A program made the translations under genes and the position numbers. The notes under the pieces are model-generated. The model worked only from the letters and a program-made list of their open reading frames with translations, had not been told where the DNA came from and did not search any database. Of a stretch of 64,000 nt of DNA, positions 46,739 to 55,701 are shown piece by piece (positions within the stretch are counted from its first letter, which is position 1; the number at the start of each line of letters is the position of its first letter). This stretch comes from Actinoplanes nipponensis (GTDB taxonomy: Bacteria > Actinomycetota > Actinomycetes > Mycobacteriales > Micromonosporaceae): positions 95,276 through 159,275 of the forward strand of contig NZ_BOMQ01000059.1 of assembly GCF_016862275.1 (NCBI RefSeq). The letters run 5' to 3'.

Positions 46739-48718
46739 GTGATCAGGCGCATCCGGAGCCGCAGTGTCGTGCTGACGGCTGCCCTGACGGGGGTGCTGCT
46801 GGCACTGGCCGGGTACGTCATCCAGGGCACCGTGCACACCACCCGGGCCACCGAGCAGCAGAGCCACGCGCTGATCGTCGACTCGCTGTTCGCCGAGGCC
46901 CGGATCGCGATCGCGATGCAGGAGGTGAACCTGCGGCACTACCAGGTGGAGCCGTCCGTCGCGGTGGAACAGCGCTTCGCCCAGGTGGCGCTCACGGCGA
47001 ACGACACCCTGGCGCGGATCGTCGCCGTGGACGCCGGTCAGGCCCGGGCCGACGCCCTGCGGCTGCGGGCCGAGCAGCTCGCGTACCAGGCGCTCGCCGA
47101 ACGGCTGCTCGCGCTGATCTCCGACAGCGACCCCGCGCACGTCCAGCTCGACCGCCTGGAGGTCACGCCGGCCTTCTACACGCTGCAGGACGACGTGGAC
47201 GAGGTCGCGCGGGCCTACCACGACGCCGCGCAGCTGCAGGTGGCGGCGCTGCGCCGGACCCAGGTACGGATGCTCGCGGGCACCTCGGTCGGCTTCGGGG
47301 TGGGCCTGACCCTGGTCGGCATGATCCTGCGGCTGGTGCTGAGCTACCAGCGCCGGCTGGTCGAGCAGGCCACGGAGAGCCGGCACCTGGCCCTGCACGA
47401 CCCGCTCACCGGGCTGCCCAACCGCACCCTGTTCGGCCAGCGGCTGCGGGCCGCGCTCGACGGTGTCGCCGCCGGCGGCCACCAGGTGGCCCTGATGGTC
47501 ATCGACCTCAACGGCTTCAAGGCCGTCAACGACACCATGGGTCACCACGCCGGCGACCTGGTGCTGCTGGAGTCGGGGCGGCGGCTGGCCGCCGGCGTCG
47601 GCCCCGACGGCGTGGTGGCCCGCCTCGGCGGCGACGAGTTCGCCGTGCTGCTGCCGCGGGTCTCCGGCGTCGCGGCGGCCACCGAGCTGGCCGAGCGGCT
47701 GGTCGGCTCGCTGCGGCGCGACTTCCTGCTGGACGAGGGCCCGGCGGCGATCAGCGGCAGCCTCGGCATCGCGCTGGGCCCGCTGCACGGCGCCGGCGAC
47801 GAGCTGTTCCGGCACGCCGACGCGGCGATGTACCGGGCCAAGGGCGCCGGCGGCGGCGTCGCCGTCTACGACGCCGCGCGCGACGCCGAGACCCCCGACC
47901 GGATGCAGCTCTTCGCCGACCTGCGGGCCCTGCTCGACAGCGGCGACCCGGACGGCGAGCTGCAGCTGTACTACCAGCCCCAGGTCCGCCTGGGCGACGG
48001 CTCGGTGGCCTCGGTGGAGGCCCTGGTCCGCTGGGCCCACCCCGGGCGCGGACTGCTCATGCCAGCCACGTTCCTGCCGGTCGCCGAGAGCCGCGGCCTC
48101 GAGGTGCGGCTGACCGACCACCTGCTGGGGCTGGCGGTACGGCAGGCGGCGCGCTGGCGGGCGGCGGGGCGCGCGTACCGGGTGGCGGTGAACGTGTCGC
48201 CGGGCTGCCTGATCGACGCCGGGTTCGTGGGCCGCGTGCTGCGTACCCTCGCCGGGGCCGGGCTGCCGCCGCAGCTGCTGTGCCTGGAACTGACCGAGAC
48301 CAGCATCATGGCCGACCCGGACCGGGCGGTCCGCGCGCTGCACGAGATCCGCCAGCGGGGCGTCACCGTCTCCGTCGACGACTTCGGCACCGGCTTCAGC
48401 TCGCTGGCCCAGCTGCGCCGGGTGCCGGCCGACGAGCTCAAGATCGACCGTACGTTCGTCCGCGACCTCACCCCCGGCACCCCGGACGAGGTGATGGTGC
48501 GCAGCGCGGTCGACCTCGGCCACAACCTGGGCCTGGCGCTGGTGGCCGAGGGCGTGGAGGACGTGGCGGCGCTGCCCCGGCTGCGCGCGATGGCCTGCGA
48601 GTACGCCCAGGGCTACGCGCTGAGCCGTCCCGTGCCGGCCGACCGGCTCCCGCAGGCGTGCCGGGACGCCGAGCTCGTGGTGGCCGCGGCCCTGGGCCTG
48701 CCCGCGCTCAGTCCGTGA
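46739..48718 (+). CDS. Membrane GGDEF-EAL c-di-GMP signalling protein
   Basis: A 659-residue protein. Two helices (about 8-28 and 180-203) frame a helical extracellular sensor. The GGDEF domain (about 217-375) has the exact motif in ARLGGDEFAVL but no RxxD inhibitory site before it, so feedback inhibition is unlikely. The EAL domain (about 400-650) has SVEALVRW, NVSPG, LELTETSIM, VDDFGTGFSSL, LKIDRTF and EGVED, a full set of metal and catalytic residues. It may thus make and degrade c-di-GMP. The GTG 46739 is chosen just before the first helix. Its end overlaps the hemerythrin gene by 11 bases. Confidence 0.94.
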   Translation: MIRRIRSRSVVLTAALTGVLLALAGYVIQGTVHTTRATEQQSHALIVDSLFAEARIAIAMQEVNLRHYQVEPSVAVEQRFAQVALTANDTLARIVAVDAGQARADALRLRAEQLAYQALAERLLALISDSDPAHVQLDRLEVTPAFYTLQDDVDEVARAYHDAAQLQVAALRRTQVRMLAGTSVGFGVGLTLVGMILRLVLSYQRRLVEQATESRHLALHDPLTGLPNRTLFGQRLRAALDGVAAGGHQVALMVIDLNGFKAVNDTMGHHAGDLVLLESGRRLAAGVGPDGVVARLGGDEFAVLLPRVSGVAAATELAERLVGSLRRDFLLDEGPAAISGSLGIALGPLHGAGDELFRHADAAMYRAKGAGGGVAVYDAARDAETPDRMQLFADLRALLDSGDPDGELQLYYQPQVRLGDGSVASVEALVRWAHPGRGLLMPATFLPVAESRGLEVRLTDHLLGLAVRQAARWRAAGRAYRVAVNVSPGCLIDAGFVGRVLRTLAGAGLPPQLLCLELTETSIMADPDRAVRALHEIRQRGVTVSVDDFGTGFSSLAQLRRVPADELKIDRTFVRDLTPGTPDEVMVRSAVDLGHNLGLALVAEGVEDVAALPRLRAMACEYAQGYALSRPVPADRLPQACRDAELVVAAALGLPALSP

Positions 48719-49208
48719 TCGCGTCGACCGCCTTCTTCAGCGCCGAGGGCTGAGCCGGCGAGCGCGGCGCCTTCTCCCGCAGCTCGATCATCCGGGCGCC
48801 GATCTCCTGCAACTGCTTGCGGGACAGCCCCTCGCGCACCTTGGGGAACCAGTCCTGCTCCTCCTCCTCGACGTGGTGCGTCACGTTCTCGATCAGCACG
48901 GTCGTCTTGGCGTCGAAGCGCTCGTCCTCCGGCTTCATCGCGTACAGCTCGGCGCAGAGCACGTCGGCCACGTGGTGCTCCTCGTACGACTCGAGCACGT
49001 CGTCCTCCAGGTCCGGCAGCAGCTGGCGGACCTCCGGGTACATGCACTCGTTCTCGAGGTAGGTGTGCACGGTGAGCGCCTCGATGATGTCCTTGACGAT
49101 GGCGCCCTTGCGCTCGGTGGCGTCCTCGGCGGCGTTCTGGAACTGTTTGAAGAGCCGCCGCATCTCTTTGTGGTCGTTCTTGAGCAGGACGATGGCGTCG
49201 GTGGACAT
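48708..49208 (-). CDS. Hemerythrin HHE-domain protein
   Basis: A 166-residue four-helix protein. Metal-ligand pattern: H13 (NDHKEM), H48 and E52 (HTYLENE), H78/H79 (EEHHVAD) and H111/H112 with E116 (THHVEEEE). The family binds a di-iron centre and senses or handles oxygen, nitric oxide or iron. The remaining tail is basic and disordered. An AAGGGG site lies before the ATG. It converges on the GGDEF-EAL gene. Its neighbours include a catalase, so an oxidative-stress role is plausible. Confidence 0.93.
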   Translation of the reverse strand: MSTDAIVLLKNDHKEMRRLFKQFQNAAEDATERKGAIVKDIIEALTVHTYLENECMYPEVRQLLPDLEDDVLESYEEHHVADVLCAELYAMKPEDERFDAKTTVLIENVTHHVEEEEQDWFPKVREGLSRKQLQEIGARMIELREKAPRSPAQPSALKKAVDAITD

Positions 49209-49331
49209 GGTGGCACCCCTTCTCGGCGAAGATCCCGGCTGCACGGCGTTCCCGCCGCCGACGTGACCCAAACCTGCCGCCGCGACGGTATGGAGCCGCT
49301 CCGTGGGGGTATGCGCCGCCCGGAGGTGCCC

Positions 49332-50138
49332 ATGGATGCCCGCAACGACCCACGCGCCAGCGTGATGTTCATCGGCAACGCGACCACCGTGTTGCAGCTC
49401 GGCGAGTTCACCCTGCTGACCGACCCGAACTTCGTGCCCGCCGGCAGCCGGGTGCACCTCGGCTACGGCATGTGGACGCGGCGCCTGGTCGATCCGGCCC
49501 GCTCGATCGGGCAGCTGCCGCCGTTCGACGCGGTGCTGCTGTCGCACTTCCACGGCGACCACTGGGACCGGGTCGCGACCGCGGAGGTGCCTTCGACGAC
49601 GCCGATCATCACCACCCCGCAGGCCCGGCGCAGTCTGCGCCGGCGCAAGTTTCTCGACGTGCACGGCCTGCCGACCTGGGAGACGCACGACTGGTCGCGC
49701 GGGCGCCAGCGGCTGCGGGTGACCGCGGTGCCCGGCCGGCACGGCCCCGGCGTCATGGACCGGCTGCTACCGGACGTGATGGGCTCGGTCGTGGAACTGG
49801 AGGAGGACGGCCGGTGCCGGCTGCGGCTCTACATCACCGGCGACACGCTGTGCCGGCCGTTCCTCGAGCAGGTGCCGCGCCGGTGCGGGGACATCGACGC
49901 CATGATCATCCACCTGGGCGGCACGAAGATCCTCGGCATGCTGCTCACCATGGACGATCGGCAGGGGGTGGCCGCCACCGAGCTGATCCGGCCCGGGCTC
50001 ACCATTCCCGTGCACCATGAGGACTACACGGTGATGAAGTCGCCGCTGGGGGCGTATGTGAGCCGGGCCCGCGAGCACGGGCTCGCCGGCATCCGGCCGA
50101 TCACCCGGGGCGAGACCCTCGAGCTGCCGCTGCGCTGA
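49332..50138 (+). CDS. Metallo-beta-lactamase-fold hydrolase (UlaG-like)
   Basis: A 268-residue MBL-fold protein with the zinc motif SHFHGDHWD (H72, H74, D76, H77), a further metal aspartate in YITGDTL and a late histidine in IPVHHEDYTV. Such proteins hydrolyse phosphoesters, lactones or nucleic acid. The second ATG is chosen because GGAGG lies five bases upstream; an ATG eight codons before is less supported. The substrate is unknown. A hairpin terminator stands between it and the convergent catalase gene. Confidence 0.92.
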   Translation: MDARNDPRASVMFIGNATTVLQLGEFTLLTDPNFVPAGSRVHLGYGMWTRRLVDPARSIGQLPPFDAVLLSHFHGDHWDRVATAEVPSTTPIITTPQARRSLRRRKFLDVHGLPTWETHDWSRGRQRLRVTAVPGRHGPGVMDRLLPDVMGSVVELEEDGRCRLRLYITGDTLCRPFLEQVPRRCGDIDAMIIHLGGTKILGMLLTMDDRQGVAATELIRPGLTIPVHHEDYTVMKSPLGAYVSRAREHGLAGIRPITRGETLELPLR

Positions 50139-50149
50139 GCCGTACCGGG

Positions 50150-50243
50150 CCGGGCTGGGCGCTGTTTCCGGGCTGGCCGCTGGTCGGGCTGGCCGCTGGG
50201 TCGGGCTGGGCACTGGGCTGGGCCGGCCGGTGGGCTGGGCCGG
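50150..50243. repeat. Degenerate direct repeats of GGGCTGG(G/C)CGCTG
   Basis: Six imperfect copies of a 13-18-base unit stand between the convergent MBL and catalase genes. They appear non-coding and give way to the terminator. Confidence 0.7.
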
Positions 50244-50278
50244 CCGCTGGGTCGGGGGTCCGGCCCCCGGCCCAGCGG
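50244..50278. terminator. Large bidirectional hairpin between convergent genes
   Basis: CCGCTGGG pairs with CCCAGCGG (outer) and GGGGG with CCCCC (inner, 5-base loop), separated by a two-base internal mismatch. It lies between the MBL-fold gene and katE, just beyond the katE stop. Confidence 0.75.
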
Positions 50279-50291
50279 CAGCAACGGCGGG

Positions 50292-52418
50292 TTATGCGGT
50301 CGGTGCCGAGGCGGCCATGACCTGCGGGGTGCGGGCCCAGACCCGGTGCAGGCCCAGCGCCGCGACCAGCTGCTTGCGGTAGCCGGCGGTCATGCCGTCG
50401 GCGAGCAGGATGCCCGGCGCCTCGACGTCGACCCCGGCAGTGCGCAGCGCCCCGACGCCGTCGCCCCACGCGCCGATCGGCTTGGCGTGGCGGAACGCCT
50501 CCTGCAGCAGCACGGTCAGCTTGACGTCGGCCAGGCCGCCCGCGCCGTCGGCGATCAGCAGCGCGTCGTACTCGATGGACCGGGTGGTCAGCAGGGTCCG
50601 CTCGATGATCTCCTTGCGCAGCCCCTTGACCAGCTCGCCGCCGTGCGAGGCGATGACCCGCAGGACGGCGCCCTGGGCGGCCAGCGCGTCGCGCAGCTTG
50701 CCGATCCCGGCCAGGTCCGCCTTCGGACCGGCCACCACGCCCACGACGCGGCCGGCGATCGGGCCGGGCACCCCGGTGATCTGCGACAGCGCGGGGGACG
50801 GCTGCACGCCGGTGACCGGCTCCCCGGCCGGCGCCGGCAGACCGAGACCCGCGGCGACCTGCGCGCACAGTCCGCTGTCCACCTTGGCCAGCACGCCGAG
50901 CATGCGCTCGCGGATCGTCTGTTCGTAACACTTGCCCAGCTCGAAGGTGAACGCCTCGATGAGGTGGACCTTCTCGACCTCGCTCAGGCTGGCGTAGAAC
51001 ATCGCCGGCTGGCTGAAGTGGTCGTCGAACGTGACCGGGTTCGCGCGTACCTTCTCGCCCTCGACCAGCCGCGGCACGTGCACGAAGCCGCCCTCGGGCG
51101 CGCCCGCGGGCGCGGGGCCCTCGGCCCCGGCCAGGCTGTTCGGCAGGTAGGGGGCGATGCCGCGGTGCACGGCGGTCTGGTGCATGCCGTCGCGCAGGTT
51201 GTCGTTGACTGGCGCGTGCGGCCGGTTGATCGGCAGCTGCGGGAAGTTCGGGCCGCCGAGCCGGGTCAGCTGGGTGTCCAGGTACGAGAACATCCGCGCC
51301 TGCATCAGCGGGTCGTTGGTGACCTCGATGCCGGGCACCAGGTGGCCGGTGTGGAAGGCCACCTGCTCGACCTCGGCGTGGTAGTTGTCCGGGTTGCGGT
51401 TGAGCGTGAGCAGCCCGATCGGCTGCACCGGGGCCAGCTCCTCCGGGACGAGCTTGGTGGGGTCGAGCAGGTCGATCCCCTCGAAGGTCTCCTCGGCGCT
51501 GTCCGGCATCACCTGGATGCCCAGCTCGTACTCCAGGAACGCGCCCGCGTCGATGGCGTCGGCCAGGTCCCGGCGGTGGAAGTCCGGGTCCACCCCGGCG
51601 GCGATCTGCGCCTCCTCCCACACCAGCGAGTGCACGCCCGCGACCGGCTTCCAGTGGAACTTCACCAGGTGCGTGCCGCCGTCGGCGTCGACCAGGCGGA
51701 AGGTGTGCACCCCGAAGCCCTCCATGGTCCGGTACGAGCGCGGGATGCCGCGGTCGGACATGTTCCAGAAGACGTGGTGGGTGGCCTCGGTGTGCAGCGA
51801 GACGAAGTCCCAGAACGTGTCGTGGGCCGACTGCGCCTGCGGGATCTCCCGGTCCGGGTGCGGCTTGCCGGCGTGGATGATGTCCGGGAACTTGATGCCG
51901 TCCTGGATGAAGAACACCGGGATGTTGTTGCCGACCAGGTCGACGTTGCCCTGCTCGGTGTAGAACTTCACCGCGAAACCGCGGGTGTCGCGCACGGTGT
52001 CGGCGGAGCCACGCGAGCCCAGCACGGTGGAGAAGCGGACGAACACCGGCGTCTCCTTGCCGGCCTCGGCCAGGAAACCGGCCTTGGTGACCGACGCGGC
52101 ACTGCCGTACGCCCGGAACACCCCGTGGGCGGCGGCGCCGCGCGCGTGCACGACCCGCTCCGGGATCCGCTCGTGGTCGAAGTGGGTGATCTTCTCCCGC
52201 AGGTGGAAGTCCTCCAGCAGCGACGGCCCGCGCGGGCCCGCCTTCAGGGAGTGGTCGGTGTCGCTGAGCCGCAGACCCTGGGCCGTGGTGAGAAACTCCC
52301 CGGTCTGCAGGCCCTGCTCCGGAGCCAGCGCCGGGGCCAGCGGGGTGGTCTCCGCCGGTTCCATGGCGGCCGGGCTCGGCACGGTGGGCTCGGACTTACG
52401 GGGGCGCTTCACAGCCAT
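50292..52418 (-). CDS. katE: Large-subunit monofunctional catalase (HPII type)
   Basis: A 708-residue clade 2 catalase that converts hydrogen peroxide to water and oxygen with haem. The active-site histidine is H98 in HARGAAAHGVF; FFIQDGIKFPD and the proximal-tyrosine segment RMFSYLDTQLTRLG are conserved. The C-terminal ~150 residues are the flavodoxin/DJ-1-like domain only found in large-subunit enzymes (GRVVGVVAGPKADLAG, then EYDALLIADGAGG). The N-terminal ~40 residues are a basic extension. A possible SigB-like promoter lies about 50 bases upstream. It stands alone as a stress gene. Confidence 0.96.
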   Translation of the reverse strand: MAVKRPRKSEPTVPSPAAMEPAETTPLAPALAPEQGLQTGEFLTTAQGLRLSDTDHSLKAGPRGPSLLEDFHLREKITHFDHERIPERVVHARGAAAHGVFRAYGSAASVTKAGFLAEAGKETPVFVRFSTVLGSRGSADTVRDTRGFAVKFYTEQGNVDLVGNNIPVFFIQDGIKFPDIIHAGKPHPDREIPQAQSAHDTFWDFVSLHTEATHHVFWNMSDRGIPRSYRTMEGFGVHTFRLVDADGGTHLVKFHWKPVAGVHSLVWEEAQIAAGVDPDFHRRDLADAIDAGAFLEYELGIQVMPDSAEETFEGIDLLDPTKLVPEELAPVQPIGLLTLNRNPDNYHAEVEQVAFHTGHLVPGIEVTNDPLMQARMFSYLDTQLTRLGGPNFPQLPINRPHAPVNDNLRDGMHQTAVHRGIAPYLPNSLAGAEGPAPAGAPEGGFVHVPRLVEGEKVRANPVTFDDHFSQPAMFYASLSEVEKVHLIEAFTFELGKCYEQTIRERMLGVLAKVDSGLCAQVAAGLGLPAPAGEPVTGVQPSPALSQITGVPGPIAGRVVGVVAGPKADLAGIGKLRDALAAQGAVLRVIASHGGELVKGLRKEIIERTLLTTRSIEYDALLIADGAGGLADVKLTVLLQEAFRHAKPIGAWGDGVGALRTAGVDVEAPGILLADGMTAGYRKQLVAALGLHRVWARTPQVMAASAPTA

Positions 52419-52466
52419 TGCTGTCCTCGTCTCGGAGCGGGGGCACGGTCGATGTGCCTTGGTCCG

Positions 52467-52491
52467 GTTCCCCTGGGGGATCGTCCGAAAC
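52467..52491 (-). promoter_or_regulatory. Possible SigB-type promoter of katE
   Basis: On the minus strand GTTTC (52491-52487), 14 bases and GGGAAC (52472-52467) resemble the stress-sigma pattern GTTT...GGGTA(A/C). Homologous catalases in Streptomyces are SigB-dependent, so the match is plausible but imperfect. Confidence 0.35.
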
Positions 52492-52599
52492 GCTCCTTTG
52501 ATCGGATTCCGGGGCGGGAGGGTCCGGGGTCGGGCCTGGGGCGGTGGCGCGGTCAGGGAATCGTCGACCGGCTCGCGGGCCGGTCGGCTCGCGGCCGTG

Positions 52600-53130
52600 C
52601 CCGCAGTGGTGATCGCGTTGTGGGTGGTGGCGGGTGCGGGGGTCTTCGTCGGGGTCGCGCTGCTGCGACGGCACGCGGAGATCGACGCCGTTCTCGCCGA
52701 GTCCGTGGTGGGGCACGGCCGCGGTTGGGGTGGTGATGGCGGGTGCGACTGGGGACGTGGTTGCGGGGTCTTAAGTCCGGACCGCCTGTCTTACTAGCTC
52801 GCGGTGGTAATGGCGTTGCGCGTGATGGCTGGTGCGACGACCGCATCATGGCCGCCACCCCGACCCCAACGCCCGAGCGTTGGCACTGGGGGATGTGGTT
52901 GTGGGGTCTATGTCCGCGTCGCGTCGCGTGCCGGCCGGCGAAGGTTACGGCCAGTCGGGCCCACTGCTACGCCCGCGCTGGTGATGGCGTTGTGCGTGAT
53001 GGCGGGTGCGACTGGGGTCGTGGTCGCGGGGTCTATGTCCGCGCTGCGTACCGGTCCGCGAAGGCTACGGCCAGCCGGGCCACTACTACGCCCGCGGTGG
53101 TGATCGCGTTGTGCGCCGCGGCGGGCACCA
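52600..53130. repeat. Degenerate repeats derived from the hydrolase gene 3' end
   Basis: Segments like GTGATCGCGTTGTG recur at about 52606, 52803, 52978 and 53097, and GGGGTCTATGTCCGCG-like blocks at about 52766, 52903 and 53028, giving periods of ~120-200 bases. The copy at the right end is the coding 3' end of the convergent-side hydrolase gene, including its catalytic-histidine codons (HNAI). The stretch 52492-52600 shows nothing else recognisable. Confidence 0.75.
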
Positions 53131-53851
53131 CTCCGGTGACGGCTTCCGGTGTCAGGCGGGCTGCCTGGGCGAGCCAGCGGGTCGGCGCGATCGGGTCGTG
53201 CTCCCCGCGCAGGAACAGCACTGGCGCCTGCACCAGCGGCAGCCGGTGATCGATGCGGTGCCGGACCGACAGGCGCAGGGTGCTCAGGATCCGGCGCGGA
53301 CGAGCGTCGCGGACGTCGGCCGCGATGATGCTGGCCTGCCGCGGATCCTCCCGCGCCAGGTCGACCAGCCAGCGGCCGGCCTGGGCGGCGGCGGTGGGCG
53401 CGGCCGGGTCGACGGTCGGCCCGACCAGCACCAGGGCGGAGACGAGATCCGGCCGCTGGGCGGCCAACTCGACGGCGACCTGACACCCTAACGAGTTGGC
53501 CAGCACCCGGGCGCCGGTCAGACCCTCGGCGTCCATCCACGCGGCGACGACCGCGCAGTGCTGCTCGACGTTGTAGACCTGCCGCGGCTTGCCGGACAAC
53601 CCGAAACCCGGCAGATCCGGCACGTGCACCGGCCCACCCGTCAGCGCGGCGGCGGTAGGCATGAGATACCGGTGCGACACGGCCAGACCGTGCAGCAGCA
53701 CCCAGGGCGGTCCGACGCCGGCGGCCCGCGACCGGACGTGCAACCGCAGGCCCCCGACCGGCGTCCACCGGCTGACGAACCCGTCGGCGGTCCGCGGTGC
53801 GGCGTGCGCCAGGCGGCGCTGGGCCGGGCTCATCCGTGCAATATGTCGCAT
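53033..53851 (-). CDS. Alpha/beta hydrolase
   Basis: A 272-residue hydrolase. VLLHGLAVSHRYLMPTAAAL is the oxyanion region, the nucleophile elbow is ANSLGC (alanine replaces the usual glycine), the acid is D in RGEHDPIAP and the histidine is in PAAAHNAI near the end. PDLPGFGLSGKP is typical. It probably hydrolyses an ester or lactone. The ATG 53851 is chosen, with 53833 as alternative; a TATATC box just upstream suggests a leaderless transcript. Its last ~80 bases are repeated, degenerately, several times downstream. Identity as hydrolase is firm; substrate unknown. Confidence 0.87.
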   Translation of the reverse strand: MRHIARMSPAQRRLAHAAPRTADGFVSRWTPVGGLRLHVRSRAAGVGPPWVLLHGLAVSHRYLMPTAAALTGGPVHVPDLPGFGLSGKPRQVYNVEQHCAVVAAWMDAEGLTGARVLANSLGCQVAVELAAQRPDLVSALVLVGPTVDPAAPTAAAQAGRWLVDLAREDPRQASIIAADVRDARPRRILSTLRLSVRHRIDHRLPLVQAPVLFLRGEHDPIAPTRWLAQAARLTPEAVTGVVPAAAHNAITTAGVVVARLAVAFADRYAART

Positions 53852-54081
53852 CACCGGCCCGATATACCCCTGGGCGGCCCCGCGAACCGTTCCCACCCCC
53901 GATCGTCTGATATTCGTCAGTTCCGGCGGGCGACGCACGCGCCGACCTGGAATAGATGGCCGCCGACGCGCTATCCGCGGACGGTTTCCTCGTCTTCACA
54001 AAGGCGCGCAATTCAAGGGCGCGAATAACTCTGCTCTTACGAATGTGTCGGGCGCGATCTCCTTAGGGCGATCTCAGGAAG

Positions 54082-55488
54082 TTATGGCTGCCGGTATGTC
54101 GATGTTGGCTTGCCGGGGCGGTCAGGTCGCTGGACATCCGGGCCAGCTCGTGTCGGGTGCGGACAGGAGTGCCTGTCCGGTGAGGGGCGAGGCTTGGCCC
54201 GCCGCGGGTCAACGCCAGCCCTCGGGCGGGGTGTCGTGGTGGCCCGCGGAGGTCTTGGCATGCGCTCACGCCCCTGGTGCGATGGGGGCCGTGCCACTTG
54301 GCGGGTGCCGCCAAGTGGGGCCACGTCGGTAGCCGATGGCGACGCCTTCCGGTGGCTTTGTGTCGTGGGCGTAGCGGCGCGCGTTGGTGGAGCGGTGTCG
54401 TGGGTCGGTCCCACCTGGTGGGGTTTGTGCCGTGGGAGCGCAGTGCCTTGTCGGGAGCGGTGGGCATCGCCTGGTGGTGGGTTGTCGCGTGGGTCCGCAG
54501 CGCCGGCTGGTCGCGCGGTGGGGCTGGCCTGCGTTGCCTGGTTCGGGGTTTTCTTCTGAGTGCGCAAGGGCTGATGGTGGAGCGGTGTCGATGGCGTGCA
54601 GCGCCCGGTGGTGGGTCGCGTCGCACGTTCGCGGCGCAAGCTGGCGGAGCGGCGTGGCTGGCGTGCTTCGCCTGGTGGCGGGCTGTGTCGCGCGTCCTCA
54701 GCGCGTGAGGGAATCGCGTCCTGGAAGGAAACCGCGTCCTGGACCGGGATCGCGTGGTGAGGACCGGCGTCACTGGCTCGCGGCGCGTGCTGGTGAGGCT
54801 GCGCCGTAGGGCGGCCCGTCCGGTGATGGGGCAGTGCCGTAGGGCGGTCCGGCGGGTGATGGGGCTGTGTCGCAGGCCGGCCCGGCGGGTGGTGGGGCTG
54901 TGCCGTAGGGCGGTCCGGCGGGTGGTGGGGCTGTGGTGTCGCAGGCCGGCCCGGCGGGTGGTGGGGCCGTGTCGCAGGGCGGCGCGCCAGGTGGTCGAGC
55001 TGTGCGGCAGGCGTGATCGGCGGCGCAGAGTCCTGGGCGTGCCGTGGTGGTCTGCGCTGAGAGCTCGCAGTGCTCTGCGCGGTGACCCGCTCGGCGCGCT
55101 GAGCAGGCAACGGCGCAGGACCACTCGATGCCGGTCCCCGTTGTGGCGCGCCGACGGTCTCCGTCCGTCCCGGCTGCCGCCGGCATGCCGCCGGACCCAT
55201 GACGGCCATCCGCTCGCCCTCCGGTCGCGGGCGAGCCGACCGCTCTGCGGAAGGCGATGCGCAAGCCTGCGCGGACGGCAAGCCACCGGCATCGCCGGTC
55301 GCCCGGAGGTCCTGCGATCCCTGGCGCACCCGGCGCAGGCGTTCGGCGTGGCGCCGCGCCAGACCCCAGGCGCGACGGCGCTCATGAACACGCCGGAACT
55401 CCGCCCGCTCGGGCGAGTAATTGCGGGACCTGGTGCGGTCGCGCAGGGCGGCCACCTCGGCCGCGGTGAGCAATTCGAGCTGCCGCAT
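54082..55488 (-). CDS. Hypothetical protein with conserved N-terminus and long Pro/His/Arg-repeat tail
   Basis: A 468-residue frame. The first ~60 residues (LELLTAAEVAALRDRTRSRNYSPE, then FRRVHERRRAWGLARRHAERLRRV) look like a conserved charged helical domain I have the impression of seeing in Micromonosporaceae proteins, but I cannot name it. The rest is low-complexity: about six 11-residue copies like RPATQPHHPPG encoded by ~33-base DNA repeats, then Pro/Arg/Thr-rich sequence. The tail may be translated or may be repeat expansion that happens to stay open. ATG 55497 is an alternative start. No ribosome site is clear. Confidence 0.55.
   Translation of the reverse strand: MRQLELLTAAEVAALRDRTRSRNYSPERAEFRRVHERRRAWGLARRHAERLRRVRQGSQDLRATGDAGGLPSAQACASPSAERSARPRPEGERMAVMGPAACRRQPGRTETVGAPQRGPASSGPAPLPAQRAERVTAQSTASSQRRPPRHAQDSAPPITPAAQLDHLARRPATRPHHPPGRPATPQPHHPPDRPTAQPHHPPGRPATQPHHPPDRPTALPHHRTGRPTAQPHQHAPRASDAGPHHAIPVQDAVSFQDAIPSRAEDARHSPPPGEARQPRRSASLRRERATRPTTGRCTPSTPLHHQPLRTQKKTPNQATQASPTARPAGAADPRDNPPPGDAHRSRQGTALPRHKPHQVGPTHDTAPPTRAATPTTQSHRKASPSATDVAPLGGTRQVARPPSHQGRERMPRPPRATTTPRPRAGVDPRRAKPRPSPDRHSCPHPTRAGPDVQRPDRPGKPTSTYRQP
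54800..55010. repeat. 33-bp tandem repeats in the hypothetical gene
   Basis: About six degenerate copies of a 33-base unit containing CGGGTGGTGGGGCTGTG alternate between two subtypes (GTAGGGCGGTCC and CGCAGGCCGGCCC). The period is 11 codons, so the frame is kept. Related but weaker repeats extend toward 54100. Confidence 0.8.
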
Positions 55489-55581
55489 GGGAAACATTGT
55501 CGCGCGCCGGTCCGACAATTTTCGACCCTGATCGGCAGTCGATCACGCCGATTATTCGGCTCCCGCGATAAGGACTGAAGT

Positions 55582-55695
55582 GTGCTACATCACGTATGCG
55601 GTCCGGCCGACCCGAACTGCCTGCTCGTCGCCCTCGACGGGGAGGAAGACGTGCCGGGGGATTCCGGCGGCGGCCAAAAAGTGTCGTACCCATGA
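55582..55695 (+). CDS. Small ORF upstream of the EamA transporter
   Basis: A 37-codon frame starting at GTG, with AAGGA seven bases upstream, and ending seven bases before the transporter start. The acidic, cysteine-containing peptide (PADPNCLLVALDGEEDVPGD) is not recognised. Spacing suggests a translated leader or small protein coupled to the transporter; chance is also possible. Confidence 0.3.
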   Translation: MLHHVCGPADPNCLLVALDGEEDVPGDSGGGQKVSYP

Positions 55696-55701
55696 GGCAG
55701 A

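Noticed and set aside
50346..52736. A 796-codon open frame on the plus strand
   Set aside because: It is the antisense of katE, with no recognisable domain.
54063..55391. A 442-codon alternative frame on the minus strand
   Set aside because: It overlaps the 468-residue frame but lacks the conserved N-terminal domain; it only reads the repeats in another register.
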